Below are positions 1 to 9,247 of a DNA stretch of 64,000 nucleotides, one piece after another. How positions within the stretch are numbered: position 1 is the first letter of the stretch; every line of letters starts with the position of its first letter. The position numbers were made by a program, and so were the translations under genes. The notes beneath the pieces are model-generated. The model was not told the origin of the DNA, searched no databases, and saw nothing but the letters and a program-made list of their open reading frames with translations. Origin of the DNA: Arundinibacter roseus (GTDB lineage: Bacteria; Bacteroidota; Bacteroidia; Cytophagales; Spirosomataceae); assembly GCF_004348825.1 (NCBI RefSeq), contig NZ_SMJU01000007.1, forward strand, positions 62,001 to 126,000, written 5' to 3'.

Positions 1-819
1 GCCGAGAAGCGCCAGAAGATACTTGACGCCAAACTACTAATCTACGAGTGTGAAGGAGAAGAATTTGAGATAAAGGAATGGTTTCGCACCATCAACATTG
101 CTGGCGTTCCGCTGAACGAACAGGAGCTGAACAACGCGGTTTTTTCTGGCCCCTTTGTGACACTTTGCAAAGAGGAGTTCAGTAATTCACAAAACGCCAT
201 GAACCAAAAACGTGCGGCCTACATCAAGGGCACTGTCAATCGGCAAGACTATCTGGAATGTGCTCTTAACTGGGTAAGCAAAGGCAATATTGTAGATTAC
301 ATGAGTCGTCATCGCTTTGACAATGATATCAGGGAGTTGAAAAATTATTTCAACAGTGTAATTGATTGGGCTTCCACATTATTTATTGACGTAGAACGGG
401 AAATGTGCGGGTTGGAGTGGGGCCGGTTATACGAAACCTACCACAAAAAAGCCTATGACCCCAAAAAGGTTTCTGCCGAAGTAAAAAAGCTTTATGGAGA
501 TCCATCGGTCAAAAGCCGTAAAGGAGTTTTTGAATATATCCTTGGTGGCTCGATTGATGCAAAATTACTTGACATTCGAATCTTTGAAGATTCGACAAAA
601 AAAGCTGTCTACGCTCAGCAGAAAGCCAAAGCTGAAAAGAATGGCGTTTCCAACTGCCCCCTTTGCGCCATTGGCCATGATGCCAACAAGACCAAGATTT
701 GGAGCTTGGGCGATATGGATGCCGACCACGTGACCGCATGGAGCAAAGGTGGTTCTACTGATGCAAAAAACTGTGAAATGCTGTGTAAAACTCATAACCG
801 GGCAAAAGGCAACAGATAA
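1..819 (+). CDS. DUF262-type protein with C-terminal HNH nuclease domain (5' end outside window)
   Basis: The reading frame is open from base 1, so the N-terminus is missing. The first visible residues carry the DUF262 (ParB/GmrS-like) signature FRTINIAGVPLNEQEL. The last 60 residues form a treble-clef HNH site: CPLC, then DADHV and a closing CKTHNRAKG. DUF262-HNH proteins act as nucleotide-dependent DNA nucleases, and several are phage-defence enzymes of the GmrSD/BREX kind. The gene ends 30 bases before a strong hairpin and is followed at once by the phage tape-measure gene. A role as an accessory (moron) defence gene inside the prophage is inferred. A host gene left at the edge of a deleted prophage is the alternative. 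Confidence 0.8.
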   Translation, partial: AEKRQKILDAKLLIYECEGEEFEIKEWFRTINIAGVPLNEQELNNAVFSGPFVTLCKEEFSNSQNAMNQKRAAYIKGTVNRQDYLECALNWVSKGNIVDYMSRHRFDNDIRELKNYFNSVIDWASTLFIDVEREMCGLEWGRLYETYHKKAYDPKKVSAEVKKLYGDPSVKSRKGVFEYILGGSIDAKLLDIRIFEDSTKKAVYAQQKAKAEKNGVSNCPLCAIGHDANKTKIWSLGDMDADHVTAWSKGGSTDAKNCEMLCKTHNRAKGNR

Positions 820-848
820 GCCACCATTTTTCTCGTCCTACTCCATAC

Positions 849-883
849 AAAAGGTACGCTGCAACTTAGTAGCGTACCTTTTT
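849..883 (+). terminator. Intrinsic terminator-like hairpin just before the tape-measure gene
   Basis: A perfect 12-bp stem (AAAAGGTACGCT pairing with AGCGTACCTTTT, 10-base loop) ends in a T-rich run. It closes the DUF262/HNH gene but lies only about 10 bases before the tape-measure start codon. That leaves no room for a promoter between the hairpin and the next gene. It may end the nuclease transcript or control read-through. Confidence 0.75.
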
Positions 884-892
884 CTGTATAAG

Positions 893-3800
893 ATGCAACA
901 AGTTGAAAACTCGGTCTGGAATCTCGACATAAACGGGAAACCCGCCCTGAACGCACTCGGTGAACTCGAAAAGAAGCTCTACGAAACCAAGGAAGCCCAA
1001 AAGGAGCTAACCCGTGGTACCAAAGAATGGGCTGAATCGAAACAAGACATTAAGGCTCTCGAAGAAGAAATCAAGCAGGTCCGGGAGACGATGGGTCAGG
1101 CAGGCATGACCGTCCGACAATTGGAAGGCTATGCCCGACAGCTGGGCAAGGAAATTAAGGACCTTACGCCAGGTACCGACGACTACATCAAAAAAACCGA
1201 GGAGCTCCAACAGGTCAATACCCGACTCGCATCGGTTAGAAGTGACGTCCGGGCCGTGGCCGAAGAAGGCGAGAAAACCCAGGGCACCTGGGGCCGGATT
1301 AAGGAGTGGATCATTGGGGCGTTCGTGGTAACTGCTATTTACGAAGCCGGCCAAATGATCATGCGGTTTGTGGGTGAAGCCGTCGAGAATTTCACGAAGT
1401 ACGACGCTGCCGCCAAAGAACTTTCTGCCAATACGAATATAATCGGCTCGGAACTTGAACTCCTGAAAACCAAGGCCAAAGAGTTGGGCCCGGAGGTAGG
1501 CAAAACCGCCGACGAAATGTTGGCCGCGTACCAGATGATGGGCTCCGCAAAATCGGACCTGACCGAAAACGCCGAAGCGCTGGCAGCTGTCACTAAAGAA
1601 GCCATTATCCTGAGTCAGGCCGGTAAGATCGAGCTCGCGCCGGCTACGGAACTGATGGCCGGAGCACTCAACCAATTCAACGCGCCGGCCTCGGATGCCG
1701 GTCGATTCATCAATGCCATCGCCGCAGGTGCGCAGGTTGGTTCTGCCGAAATTGTCGATATGACCGGAGCGCTTAAAGCCTCCGGTACCGTAGCCAATGC
1801 GGCGAATGTCTCTTTCGAGGAAACAAACGGTGCCCTGCAATCGCTCTCGACCATAAACATTAAAGGAGAGCAGGCCGGTACCATGTTCCGGAACATGCTT
1901 ATCAAATTGATGTCATCGACCGAGGACCTGAACCCCCAGGTGGTGGGTTTGGAAAAATCGCTGGATAACCTGGCTGCCCAAAACTTAACTACCGCCGAGC
2001 TGGCAAAGATGTTCGGCACCGAAAACGTGGTGGCCGCTCAACACCTGATGACGCACCGGGGGCAGGTCGTAGAATTTACCGAAGCGCTCACCGGTACTGA
2101 CGCCGCCTACAAAATGGCCGCTGTCAACAACGAAACGCTTGAATTTAAGCAAAAGCAACTGGACGTAGCTTTCGGAAACAGCGCCTTGAAACTAGGCGAG
2201 ATCCTTGCTCCTGCCCTGAATCTGTTTTACGATACCATGCTGGAAACAGGAATTCCGGCACTGGAAGCCGTGATTCAGGCCGTGGTGGCATTCGGGAAGG
2301 CGCTTATTGCCATTCCTGAATTCATTTCCGAAAACCGGGCTGCCTTCATTGCCCTGGGCGTTGCCCTGGTATCGCTCAATACCGCCAACATAGCAGCAGC
2401 CGCATCGACGATCGCCCTCGCAGCCGCCGAAAAAGGCCGGTTGATCTGGACCGAAGCGGGCACTGTGGCGCAATGGGCATTGAATACCGCCATGAGCGCC
2501 AACCCGATCGGCGCAGTGGTGGCCGCCGTAGCCTTACTGGTTGGTGGTTTTATTACCCTATACAATAACTCGGAAACCGTTCGTGGTGTAATTACCGGCG
2601 TATGGGAAGCGCTCAAAACCGGGATTCAGGTCATTGTGGATGTTGCTCAGGCAGTAGGCAAAGGATTCAGCGAATTGCTCGACAAGCTGCCGTTTGTGTC
2701 GGCAGGCTTTACGCTCGTTGGTGAAATTGGGAAACTCGTTTTCAATGGACTAATCGAATTGTTGGGATGGGTCGGTGAAAAAGTCGTAGCAGCAACCGAA
2801 TTTTTCGGCGGATTGTACACACGAGTTTCCAGCGTAGGGCAATCCATTGGCCAGGCCATGCAACCGGCCTTCGATTTCATCACGGGCGGGTTTGGCATCG
2901 TGAAGCAATCCATCAATAACTTTTTCGACTGGATCCAGACGAACGTTTCCAAAGTTACGAGCTTTCTGAAATCCATCACGCCTGACGGCTTCATCGAAGC
3001 GGGCAAGGTTTTTAGCGATGCAGGAAAGAAAATTTCCAAGTCCTTTCAGGATGCGTTTGTGTCGGAGCAGGTCGAAGGACAGAAAAAGCAGACCACTCTC
3101 AACACGCAAAAACACGCCGAAGACGCCGCCAGGGTGAAGAAAGCTGCCGAAGATGAATCTAAAACGCAGACCGGCGAAAACCTGAAAGCGATCAACTCCA
3201 AGGCGGCAGACAATGCCAAAATGCGTGCGGAAGACATCGCCCGGGCCAAAGCCGCTGCCGAGAAAGCAGCTGCCGAAAAGACCGCTGCCAACGCTACCGC
3301 CAACAAGGCCATTGAGCAGATGCTTATTGCCGCCATTACCGACGAAACCGCGCGCAAAAAAGCCCAGTTGGCTTTCGAACTAAACGAAAAGCTGGCGGCC
3401 AATGCCAAATCCAAGGCCGACGACCTCACGAAAGTAAACTACGAAATTGCCCTGCGCGCAAAGTTCAAGGCCGATACAGAAAAGCTTGAAGAAGATGCCC
3501 GCACCAAAAAGGCACTCGAAGAGCAGAAGAAGCTGACCGAAATGGCGAAGCTCGAAGAGCAGCTGCGCACCGAGCGGCTCACGCGCGAATATGCCACTAC
3601 GAAGGCCGTGCTGGAATATGCCCTGACCAACGAAAAATTAACAATACTTGATCGGCAGAAGCTAAAACTGGACCTGATCGAACTCGAAAGGCAGCATACG
3701 TTCGACCGCATTGATCAGACCGCCGCCAAGGAGCGGGCAAAGGCCATCGAAACGAGCACGCAGCTGATGAAGCTTGCGGGCGATGACGATGTAAAAAAAC

Positions 3801-5911
3801 GGCAGATTGCCGCCGATCTCGATGCTACTACCCGCAGCATTGACGCCAAATTGTTGGCCGACAAAAACCTTGCGAACGAAAAGTACAACGCCGAGTCGAT
3901 GGCTTCGACCGAGAAAGTCTTGAAGCACGCTCTTGAAAATGAAACGCTGACGACCGCCCAAAAGCAGAAGTTGAAACTTGATTTGATTGAACTCGTCCGG
4001 ACGAACGAGATTAATCGAATTGAGCTAACGGCCAAAAATGAACGGGATACGGCCATTGCTACCAGCCTGCAACTGATGAAAATGGCGGGTGATGACGATG
4101 TAAAAAAACGGCAAATTGCTGCGGATCTGGATGCCACCACCCGGCAGATTGACGCCAAGCTTCTGGCCGACAAAAACGCCGCGAACGAAAAATACAACGC
4201 CGAGTCGAAAGCAGCTACCAAGGCCGTATTGGAACAGGCTTTGAAAGACGAAACCCTTACTACCAATCAGCGCCAGAAACTAAAATTGGACCTCATTGCC
4301 CTCGAACACCAAATGGAGATCGAGCGCATTGAGCGTACCGCCGAACTCGAACGCCAACGAGCCCGCGAAACGAGTGCCCAGCTGATGGCTCTCGCCGGTG
4401 ACGACGATGCCAAAAAACGCGAGATCAAAAACAACCTTGATGCGACTATCCGGCAGATTGACGCCAAGCTGATCACCGACACCGAAGCCGCCAACAACGC
4501 CCACCTGGCCCGCACCACCGACGCCATGCGCAAGGCTACTGCCGAACGTCTAGAAAATCAGAACAGCTTTTTCGATGCGATCAAGAGCTTGTTGAAAGGT
4601 GATTTCGATCTTTTCAGCAACTACGTGACCCAGAAGCTGAAAAACGAAAAGGCGATGAATGACGAGCGCCTTCAAAACTGGACCGGCAAGGCGCAGGAAA
4701 TCCTGAATATCGTGAAAGGCTCCCTAGAAATAATGATGGGGCTTAATGAAGCCTACCTTACTTCGCAGATCAACCGGAACAATAAGGAGCGGGACGATAA
4801 AATCAAAAAGCTCCAACAGCAGTATCAAAAGGGCTTGATTGATAAGGCCACCTACGAGTCGGGTGTGGAAGGCATCAACCAACAGGCCGATGCCAAGGAA
4901 AAAGATTTGAAGATGAAAGCGTGGAAGCGCGACCAGGCTGGGCAAATTGCGATGGCTATCGTGAACGCCGCCGCCGCTGCCCTAAAATCGTTGGCTACTA
5001 TGGGCTGGCCACTCGGTCTTGTGGGCGTGGCCGGTGCAGCGGCAGCAGCTGCTATCCAAATCGGGATGATCAAGCGGCAACAACCGCCGAGCTTTGCCCA
5101 GGGTGGAAAAATCCAGAATGCCGGTGTGCCTGACGGTCCACGGCATGGCAGCTCCTATGGGCGGTCGGGTATTGCGCTCGTTGATCGGGAAACCGGTGAA
5201 GAAAAGGGAGAAATGGAAGGTGGTGAGCCGATCATGATCCTGAGCCGAAACACGTACAAGAACAACGGCAAGGTGATTGACAAGCTCTTGTACAGTTCCC
5301 TGCACCGCAATGGTGCCCCGGTCTTTGCCGAAAATGGCACGATGATGGGCGACTATCAGGACTTTATCGAACCTATTCAGGCCGGGCAGATGTACCTTTT
5401 TGGCTCCAAAAAACGAAAGGCATACGACAAAAAAATGCAGGAGCAGTACGACGCCGACCAGGCCGCCAAAGCTGAACTCGAATCCTACATGAACTACGAT
5501 TACAGCGATATGGGGGGTAGCGATGGTGGTGATTATGGTGGTGACTATGGCGGTGAGTACGACACCAACCTTGATTTTGGCGAGGGTAGCTACGATGAAA
5601 GCGGCTACAATGGCAACGACTACCCGGACGGATCGGAGGGAGCAAGCATTGATGGTGTTACCAATGCCCAGATCCAGAAAAGTCAGTCGATGATGGACAG
5701 TATTGCCAAAAATACCCATCTGACCGTTCAGGCTATTACGGCTCTCAACAATACCACCAAAGACATGGCCGGGAAAATTGATCAGCTGATCAACGCTACC
5801 AACCGTGCAGCAAATGGTTCCGAGTCTGCCGCGCAGGCAGGTTGGCAAGCGGCAGCTGCGGGCAACCGGGCAGCAGACGCAGCGTCGATGGGTGGAAAAA
5901 ATAACTTATAA
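893..5911 (+). CDS. Phage tail tape measure protein
   Basis: This large (1672 aa) alanine- and lysine-rich helical protein sets tail length and guides DNA entry in tailed phages. An N-terminal coiled coil precedes the conserved core (about residues 130-430). Hydrophobic helices follow near residues 480-620, and then long charged coiled coils. These include three tandem 103-residue repeats (about residues 903-1211). Another hydrophobic stretch lies near residues 1340-1390, and a Gly/Asp/Tyr-rich tail near residues 1530-1590. The start at MQQVENSV was chosen because the frame further upstream runs back through the hairpin and the nuclease gene. The next gene begins 5 bases after the stop. The tail chaperone genes usually found upstream are absent. 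Confidence 0.9.
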   Translation: MQQVENSVWNLDINGKPALNALGELEKKLYETKEAQKELTRGTKEWAESKQDIKALEEEIKQVRETMGQAGMTVRQLEGYARQLGKEIKDLTPGTDDYIKKTEELQQVNTRLASVRSDVRAVAEEGEKTQGTWGRIKEWIIGAFVVTAIYEAGQMIMRFVGEAVENFTKYDAAAKELSANTNIIGSELELLKTKAKELGPEVGKTADEMLAAYQMMGSAKSDLTENAEALAAVTKEAIILSQAGKIELAPATELMAGALNQFNAPASDAGRFINAIAAGAQVGSAEIVDMTGALKASGTVANAANVSFEETNGALQSLSTINIKGEQAGTMFRNMLIKLMSSTEDLNPQVVGLEKSLDNLAAQNLTTAELAKMFGTENVVAAQHLMTHRGQVVEFTEALTGTDAAYKMAAVNNETLEFKQKQLDVAFGNSALKLGEILAPALNLFYDTMLETGIPALEAVIQAVVAFGKALIAIPEFISENRAAFIALGVALVSLNTANIAAAASTIALAAAEKGRLIWTEAGTVAQWALNTAMSANPIGAVVAAVALLVGGFITLYNNSETVRGVITGVWEALKTGIQVIVDVAQAVGKGFSELLDKLPFVSAGFTLVGEIGKLVFNGLIELLGWVGEKVVAATEFFGGLYTRVSSVGQSIGQAMQPAFDFITGGFGIVKQSINNFFDWIQTNVSKVTSFLKSITPDGFIEAGKVFSDAGKKISKSFQDAFVSEQVEGQKKQTTLNTQKHAEDAARVKKAAEDESKTQTGENLKAINSKAADNAKMRAEDIARAKAAAEKAAAEKTAANATANKAIEQMLIAAITDETARKKAQLAFELNEKLAANAKSKADDLTKVNYEIALRAKFKADTEKLEEDARTKKALEEQKKLTEMAKLEEQLRTERLTREYATTKAVLEYALTNEKLTILDRQKLKLDLIELERQHTFDRIDQTAAKERAKAIETSTQLMKLAGDDDVKKRQIAADLDATTRSIDAKLLADKNLANEKYNAESMASTEKVLKHALENETLTTAQKQKLKLDLIELVRTNEINRIELTAKNERDTAIATSLQLMKMAGDDDVKKRQIAADLDATTRQIDAKLLADKNAANEKYNAESKAATKAVLEQALKDETLTTNQRQKLKLDLIALEHQMEIERIERTAELERQRARETSAQLMALAGDDDAKKREIKNNLDATIRQIDAKLITDTEAANNAHLARTTDAMRKATAERLENQNSFFDAIKSLLKGDFDLFSNYVTQKLKNEKAMNDERLQNWTGKAQEILNIVKGSLEIMMGLNEAYLTSQINRNNKERDDKIKKLQQQYQKGLIDKATYESGVEGINQQADAKEKDLKMKAWKRDQAGQIAMAIVNAAAAALKSLATMGWPLGLVGVAGAAAAAAIQIGMIKRQQPPSFAQGGKIQNAGVPDGPRHGSSYGRSGIALVDRETGEEKGEMEGGEPIMILSRNTYKNNGKVIDKLLYSSLHRNGAPVFAENGTMMGDYQDFIEPIQAGQMYLFGSKKRKAYDKKMQEQYDADQAAKAELESYMNYDYSDMGGSDGGDYGGDYGGEYDTNLDFGEGSYDESGYNGNDYPDGSEGASIDGVTNAQIQKSQSMMDSIAKNTHLTVQAITALNNTTKDMAGKIDQLINATNRAANGSESAAQAGWQAAAAGNRAADAASMGGKNNL
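3599..4525 (+). repeat. Three tandem 309-bp in-frame repeats in the tape measure gene
   Basis: The units begin at 3599, 3908 and 4217, each exactly 103 codons. Each starts T(K/E)(A/K)VL, contains KLKLDLI near position 20, GDDD near 60 and DAKL near 82. Units 1 and 2 are nearly identical from GDDDVKKRQIAADLDATTR onward, while unit 3 is more diverged. All three are predicted to be alpha-helical. Confidence 0.92.
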
Positions 5912-5916
5912 GCAGA

Positions 5917-7362
5917 ATGAAAAAACGAATTGAAATCAAGCTCGACGGCAGGTCACTGGATCTCTCGCCGGGCATGGCCTTTACGCTCGAACGCTACAAT
6001 CCCATGTTCGAGTTTGGCAGCATTACGGGCTCGAAGGTGTACCGGTTCACGGTGCCTTTCTCGCCAACCAACAACCGCATTTTTCAATATGCTGCGGATC
6101 CGCAGGCACTCTGGGAACCGCGAAAATATTCGGCACAGCAATATGCCGATGGCGACATGATCGAGCAAGGCGTGGTATTTCTGGAAAGCGTAAAGGCTAC
6201 CGGCTACGAAATCACCTTTGGCAGCAACCTGGGCGATTTCTTTGGCGATTTGCGTGATGTACCCCTTACTGACATCGACTTTGGTACCGAAGCTCTGCCA
6301 GCTGATCACAAGGATATTTCTCCGGAGAAAATCGTGGCCGGCCAAACGGTCTATACCTTGCCCACGATCCTGAACGCGCAGTTCTACGGCACCAACGTCG
6401 TGGCCGGTTTTTCTGGAAAAGTAAACGAATATCTGGCAGGTACCGGTTATGTGGCCGGTTCGCCGAAAGTACCCATGCTGAACCTCCATTGGGTACTTCG
6501 CAAGCTGGGTGAGCTATGCGGTTTCTCACTTCGTGGGCAATTCATGGACGATCCCGACGCGCAGCGCCTATTGATCTACAACACCTTTGCCCTGGAAGGA
6601 GCTACCGTCCTGGACTATCGCAACCACCTGCCCGCCGAGCTCACGCCGCGCACGCTCCTGCTATCGCTCACGCTGCCGCCGTTTGGGCTATCCGCTTTTT
6701 TCGATGTACACAAGCGCACCGTTACGCTCGACTATACCGAAAACAAGCTGGCCACTCCTACCAGGCTAAACCTAACAACGGCCACCCAACCGAGCATCTA
6801 CCCCGGCAATCTGAATAACCGCCGACTGGAACTGGATTGGGAACTCGACACGGACGACGGTTTGATGAAAACCATACCGGCTGCCGTGGCCAAATACACC
6901 GCTCCCGGATACTCGACCGCTACCCTTTTCCCATTAAAGGGAAAGTTTTCTACACTCGTAATGGACGGCGCTACTGGCCTACCCAAAGCGGAGCAGCTGG
7001 GCATCACGCCGCTGACGGCCCAAATGGATAAGAAGTTTCGGCCACGCCTATTGTTTTGGGAAGGCATGATAGACAATGTGCCCAGGGCAAGTAGCAGCTA
7101 CGGCAGCACAAGCCTGAGCTTTGCGGGCCCCAACAATCTGCGCGAAAAGTATTGGAAACGCTACGAGGAATTTCGCCTCCGGACATTCCCCGTCACGCTG
7201 CTGGTAGCGCTTACGGCCAACCAACTGGCCCGGCTCGACTTTCACCGCACCGCAGGGCAGGAAGTGGCCGTGCACGTACGCGGGCTCGACTACTTCATTT
7301 CGGCCATTAAGGCCAGGCTCCCGCTGTCGGGATACAGCACGCTTGATGTCTGGCGCCGTTAA
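5917..7362 (+). CDS. Phage tail/baseplate protein of unrecognised family
   Basis: A soluble protein of 481 aa without signal peptide or membrane segment, encoded 5 bases after the tape-measure stop. It opens with MKKRIEIKLDGRSLDL, then a beta-rich stretch and SPTNNRIF. Many short aromatic and proline-rich strands follow. Genes directly downstream of a tape measure usually encode the distal tail or baseplate hub protein, so that role is inferred from position. No catalytic motif was recognised. Confidence 0.6.
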   Translation: MKKRIEIKLDGRSLDLSPGMAFTLERYNPMFEFGSITGSKVYRFTVPFSPTNNRIFQYAADPQALWEPRKYSAQQYADGDMIEQGVVFLESVKATGYEITFGSNLGDFFGDLRDVPLTDIDFGTEALPADHKDISPEKIVAGQTVYTLPTILNAQFYGTNVVAGFSGKVNEYLAGTGYVAGSPKVPMLNLHWVLRKLGELCGFSLRGQFMDDPDAQRLLIYNTFALEGATVLDYRNHLPAELTPRTLLLSLTLPPFGLSAFFDVHKRTVTLDYTENKLATPTRLNLTTATQPSIYPGNLNNRRLELDWELDTDDGLMKTIPAAVAKYTAPGYSTATLFPLKGKFSTLVMDGATGLPKAEQLGITPLTAQMDKKFRPRLLFWEGMIDNVPRASSSYGSTSLSFAGPNNLREKYWKRYEEFRLRTFPVTLLVALTANQLARLDFHRTAGQEVAVHVRGLDYFISAIKARLPLSGYSTLDVWRR

Positions 7363-7385
7363 AATATCGTCCTACTGAAAAGCCT

Positions 7386-7434
7386 GGCTACTAGCGATTT
7401 TTGAACCGAACAAATTCAAAAAAATCTAGTAGCC
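7386..7434 (+). promoter_or_regulatory. Inverted repeat abutting the start codon of the glycosidase-like gene
   Basis: GGCTACTAG (7386-7394) and CTAGTAGCC (7426-7434) are perfect 9-bp arms with a 31-base A/T-rich loop. The second arm ends at the base before the ATG. It could act as a weak terminator for the tail genes or hide the ribosome entry region. It has no T-run. Confidence 0.5.
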
Positions 7435-9246
7435 ATGAAACAATTTCTTTTCCTGTTGATAGGGTTTCTCACCCTACTTTTTGAGCCGCCCGGACTGGCG
7501 CAAAGTACCATCACCTTTCCCCGATCGGGCAAGGTGGCGACGGAAGCCTATGTGGATTCGGTCGTTAAAGCCAACCGTACGAGTATCGGGAATATTCCCG
7601 TAACTACCCCGCCGATCGTCGTTACTCCTCCGGTAGTTGTTGACCAGGTACCGATCCTGAAACCCTGCGATGCGGGACCGGAAATACGTACTATAACCAA
7701 TATCACGACTTCCAGCCTTAGCGCAGTCTTTCACGGCCAAAATGTGTTCGGCATTACGTTCCAGATCCTTAGTGGATCCACTGTGCAGCGGTCTGGTACC
7801 ATCGAGCCAAAATCCAACACCCTACCCCTAACTTTCGACGCCTTACCGCCCGGCTCCTACACACTCAGGCTGTTTGGAAGTACGTGTCAGGGCATGTCGA
7901 GCAGGGAATTCACGATACCGATTAAAGAAACCGGGGCGGTGACGCCTGCCCCGGTTTTAACTCCCAACCAACAATCGAAGGGCAATTACGAGCTATTCAT
8001 GAACCTGACCGGTTTCGGCTACGAACCCACCGCGCCTAATGGTCTGCATCACGACTGGCCCGAGCGAATTGAAGCTTTTCGATACGAATGGGGCTATGGC
8101 ATTACCGGCATTCGGCTAAACATCCGCTGGAACGAGTGGGAACCAACGCCGGATAACTTCACCAGGCAAGGGCTGCAAAAAATAATTGTCTACTGCCGAG
8201 AGCGAGGATTGAAGCTCTCGGTGTTGTTTTGGCCGTGGCGCAAACAAGGCGACAATTTTATTCCGGAAGGTCACTACGTAACCGGGCACCGGGGCAAGCA
8301 GCATCAGTTCGATGGGAACACCCGAATGGGTTCGCTGGCATCGGATGTCGTGAACGCCAAAATCTATAACGCAGTCCAGGAGCTATCGCGAGAGTTGAAC
8401 ACCTACGAAGGAGCCTATTACCTAAGCATAGGCACGGCTACTGCCGAAGAATTTACAAACCCGGTGATCGGCGAGGGCTTGGGTGGACCAAAAGAAATTA
8501 CGGGCTTTGAGCCTGTTTTTCAAGACGGTTTCCGGGCATTTCGGCAAGCCAAAAACCGACCCTACGAGCGTCCCATTATTTCAGAATGGGACGGTGGAGC
8601 TGGTCTGGAAATGGGCAATGAGGCGGGGAAGGATTTCGCCCGTTTCATTTCACTCACGCTCACCCGCTATTTCGATAATTTCACCAGGGCAGTTAAAGAT
8701 GGTTCCGGAGGGAAAGTGCTGTCTGTGTATTCCTATCCAGACGCCGGATCACCCCAAAACGCCTGGTACCTGCACGCAAATTTTGCTAGTCAGGCCAGGA
8801 CTGCCGATGGAATGTTTGGCACGGACGGGAACGACCGCTGGGACAATAGCCGAAAGCTGCTCGTGAATGCGGTGAATCTTGGCATGGGAAAGATAAGCAT
8901 GAACGAGTATGACCCCTTCGATCTGTCGAGTGATGGGTATTGCACCGGTATAAATTTGGGACAGTTGGAGCGTGAGTTTGAGAAGAGCTACTCGAATGGC
9001 GTACAGGTGATTCACCTGAGTATGTCGTACTGTCCGGCAGAAATACGGGGCATGGAGCCGCACTTGCGCTACTTGTCTGAAAAGTACATCGGCAAGCCCT
9101 ATGTTCGGCCCAATCGACCGGTGACGGAGGTCTCCATCACCCCCGCCTACTGGCAAGGACAGGAGATATTTGCCCCGCACTGGACAGGCAACAACTTTCT
9201 GAAACCTGTCGATGATGAGTTTTGGGGAGCATCGGGCCGGAACTGA
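7435..9246 (+). CDS. Secreted TIM-barrel glycosidase-like protein encoded in the phage tail/lysis region
   Basis: The protein (603 aa) begins with a Sec signal peptide (hydrophobic core FLFLLIGFLTLLF, likely cut after GLAQ). A short segment follows with ATEAYVDSV, a motif common in phage tail-fibre proteins. Next come a proline/valine-rich linker, a beta-sandwich-like domain (about residues 78-165) and a long domain (about 180-560). The last resembles a glycoside hydrolase (beta/alpha)8 barrel: ITGIRLNIRWNEWEP, LKLSVLFWPWR, ISEWDGG. Acidic residues at the strand ends (NEWEP, SEWDGG) are candidate catalytic residues. It lies between the tail protein and the spanin-like genes. A capsule depolymerase or a lysogenic-conversion enzyme are the main options. 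A signal peptide on a virion protein would be unusual. Confidence 0.55.
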   Translation: MKQFLFLLIGFLTLLFEPPGLAQSTITFPRSGKVATEAYVDSVVKANRTSIGNIPVTTPPIVVTPPVVVDQVPILKPCDAGPEIRTITNITTSSLSAVFHGQNVFGITFQILSGSTVQRSGTIEPKSNTLPLTFDALPPGSYTLRLFGSTCQGMSSREFTIPIKETGAVTPAPVLTPNQQSKGNYELFMNLTGFGYEPTAPNGLHHDWPERIEAFRYEWGYGITGIRLNIRWNEWEPTPDNFTRQGLQKIIVYCRERGLKLSVLFWPWRKQGDNFIPEGHYVTGHRGKQHQFDGNTRMGSLASDVVNAKIYNAVQELSRELNTYEGAYYLSIGTATAEEFTNPVIGEGLGGPKEITGFEPVFQDGFRAFRQAKNRPYERPIISEWDGGAGLEMGNEAGKDFARFISLTLTRYFDNFTRAVKDGSGGKVLSVYSYPDAGSPQNAWYLHANFASQARTADGMFGTDGNDRWDNSRKLLVNAVNLGMGKISMNEYDPFDLSSDGYCTGINLGQLEREFEKSYSNGVQVIHLSMSYCPAEIRGMEPHLRYLSEKYIGKPYVRPNRPVTEVSITPAYWQGQEIFAPHWTGNNFLKPVDDEFWGASGRN

Positions 9247-9247
9247 T

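Noticed and set aside
749-892. N-terminal extension of the tape measure protein
   Set aside because: It would run through the terminator hairpin and overlap the HNH gene; the natural start is MQQVENS at 893.
1007-1840. Long minus-strand open frame opposite the tape measure gene
   Set aside because: It mirrors the codon structure of the real gene, has low-complexity Cys/Arg-rich content and no recognisable motif.
4982-5848. 288-codon minus-strand open frame opposite the tape measure C-terminus
   Set aside because: Antisense shadow of a GC-rich coding region; no start context or domain.
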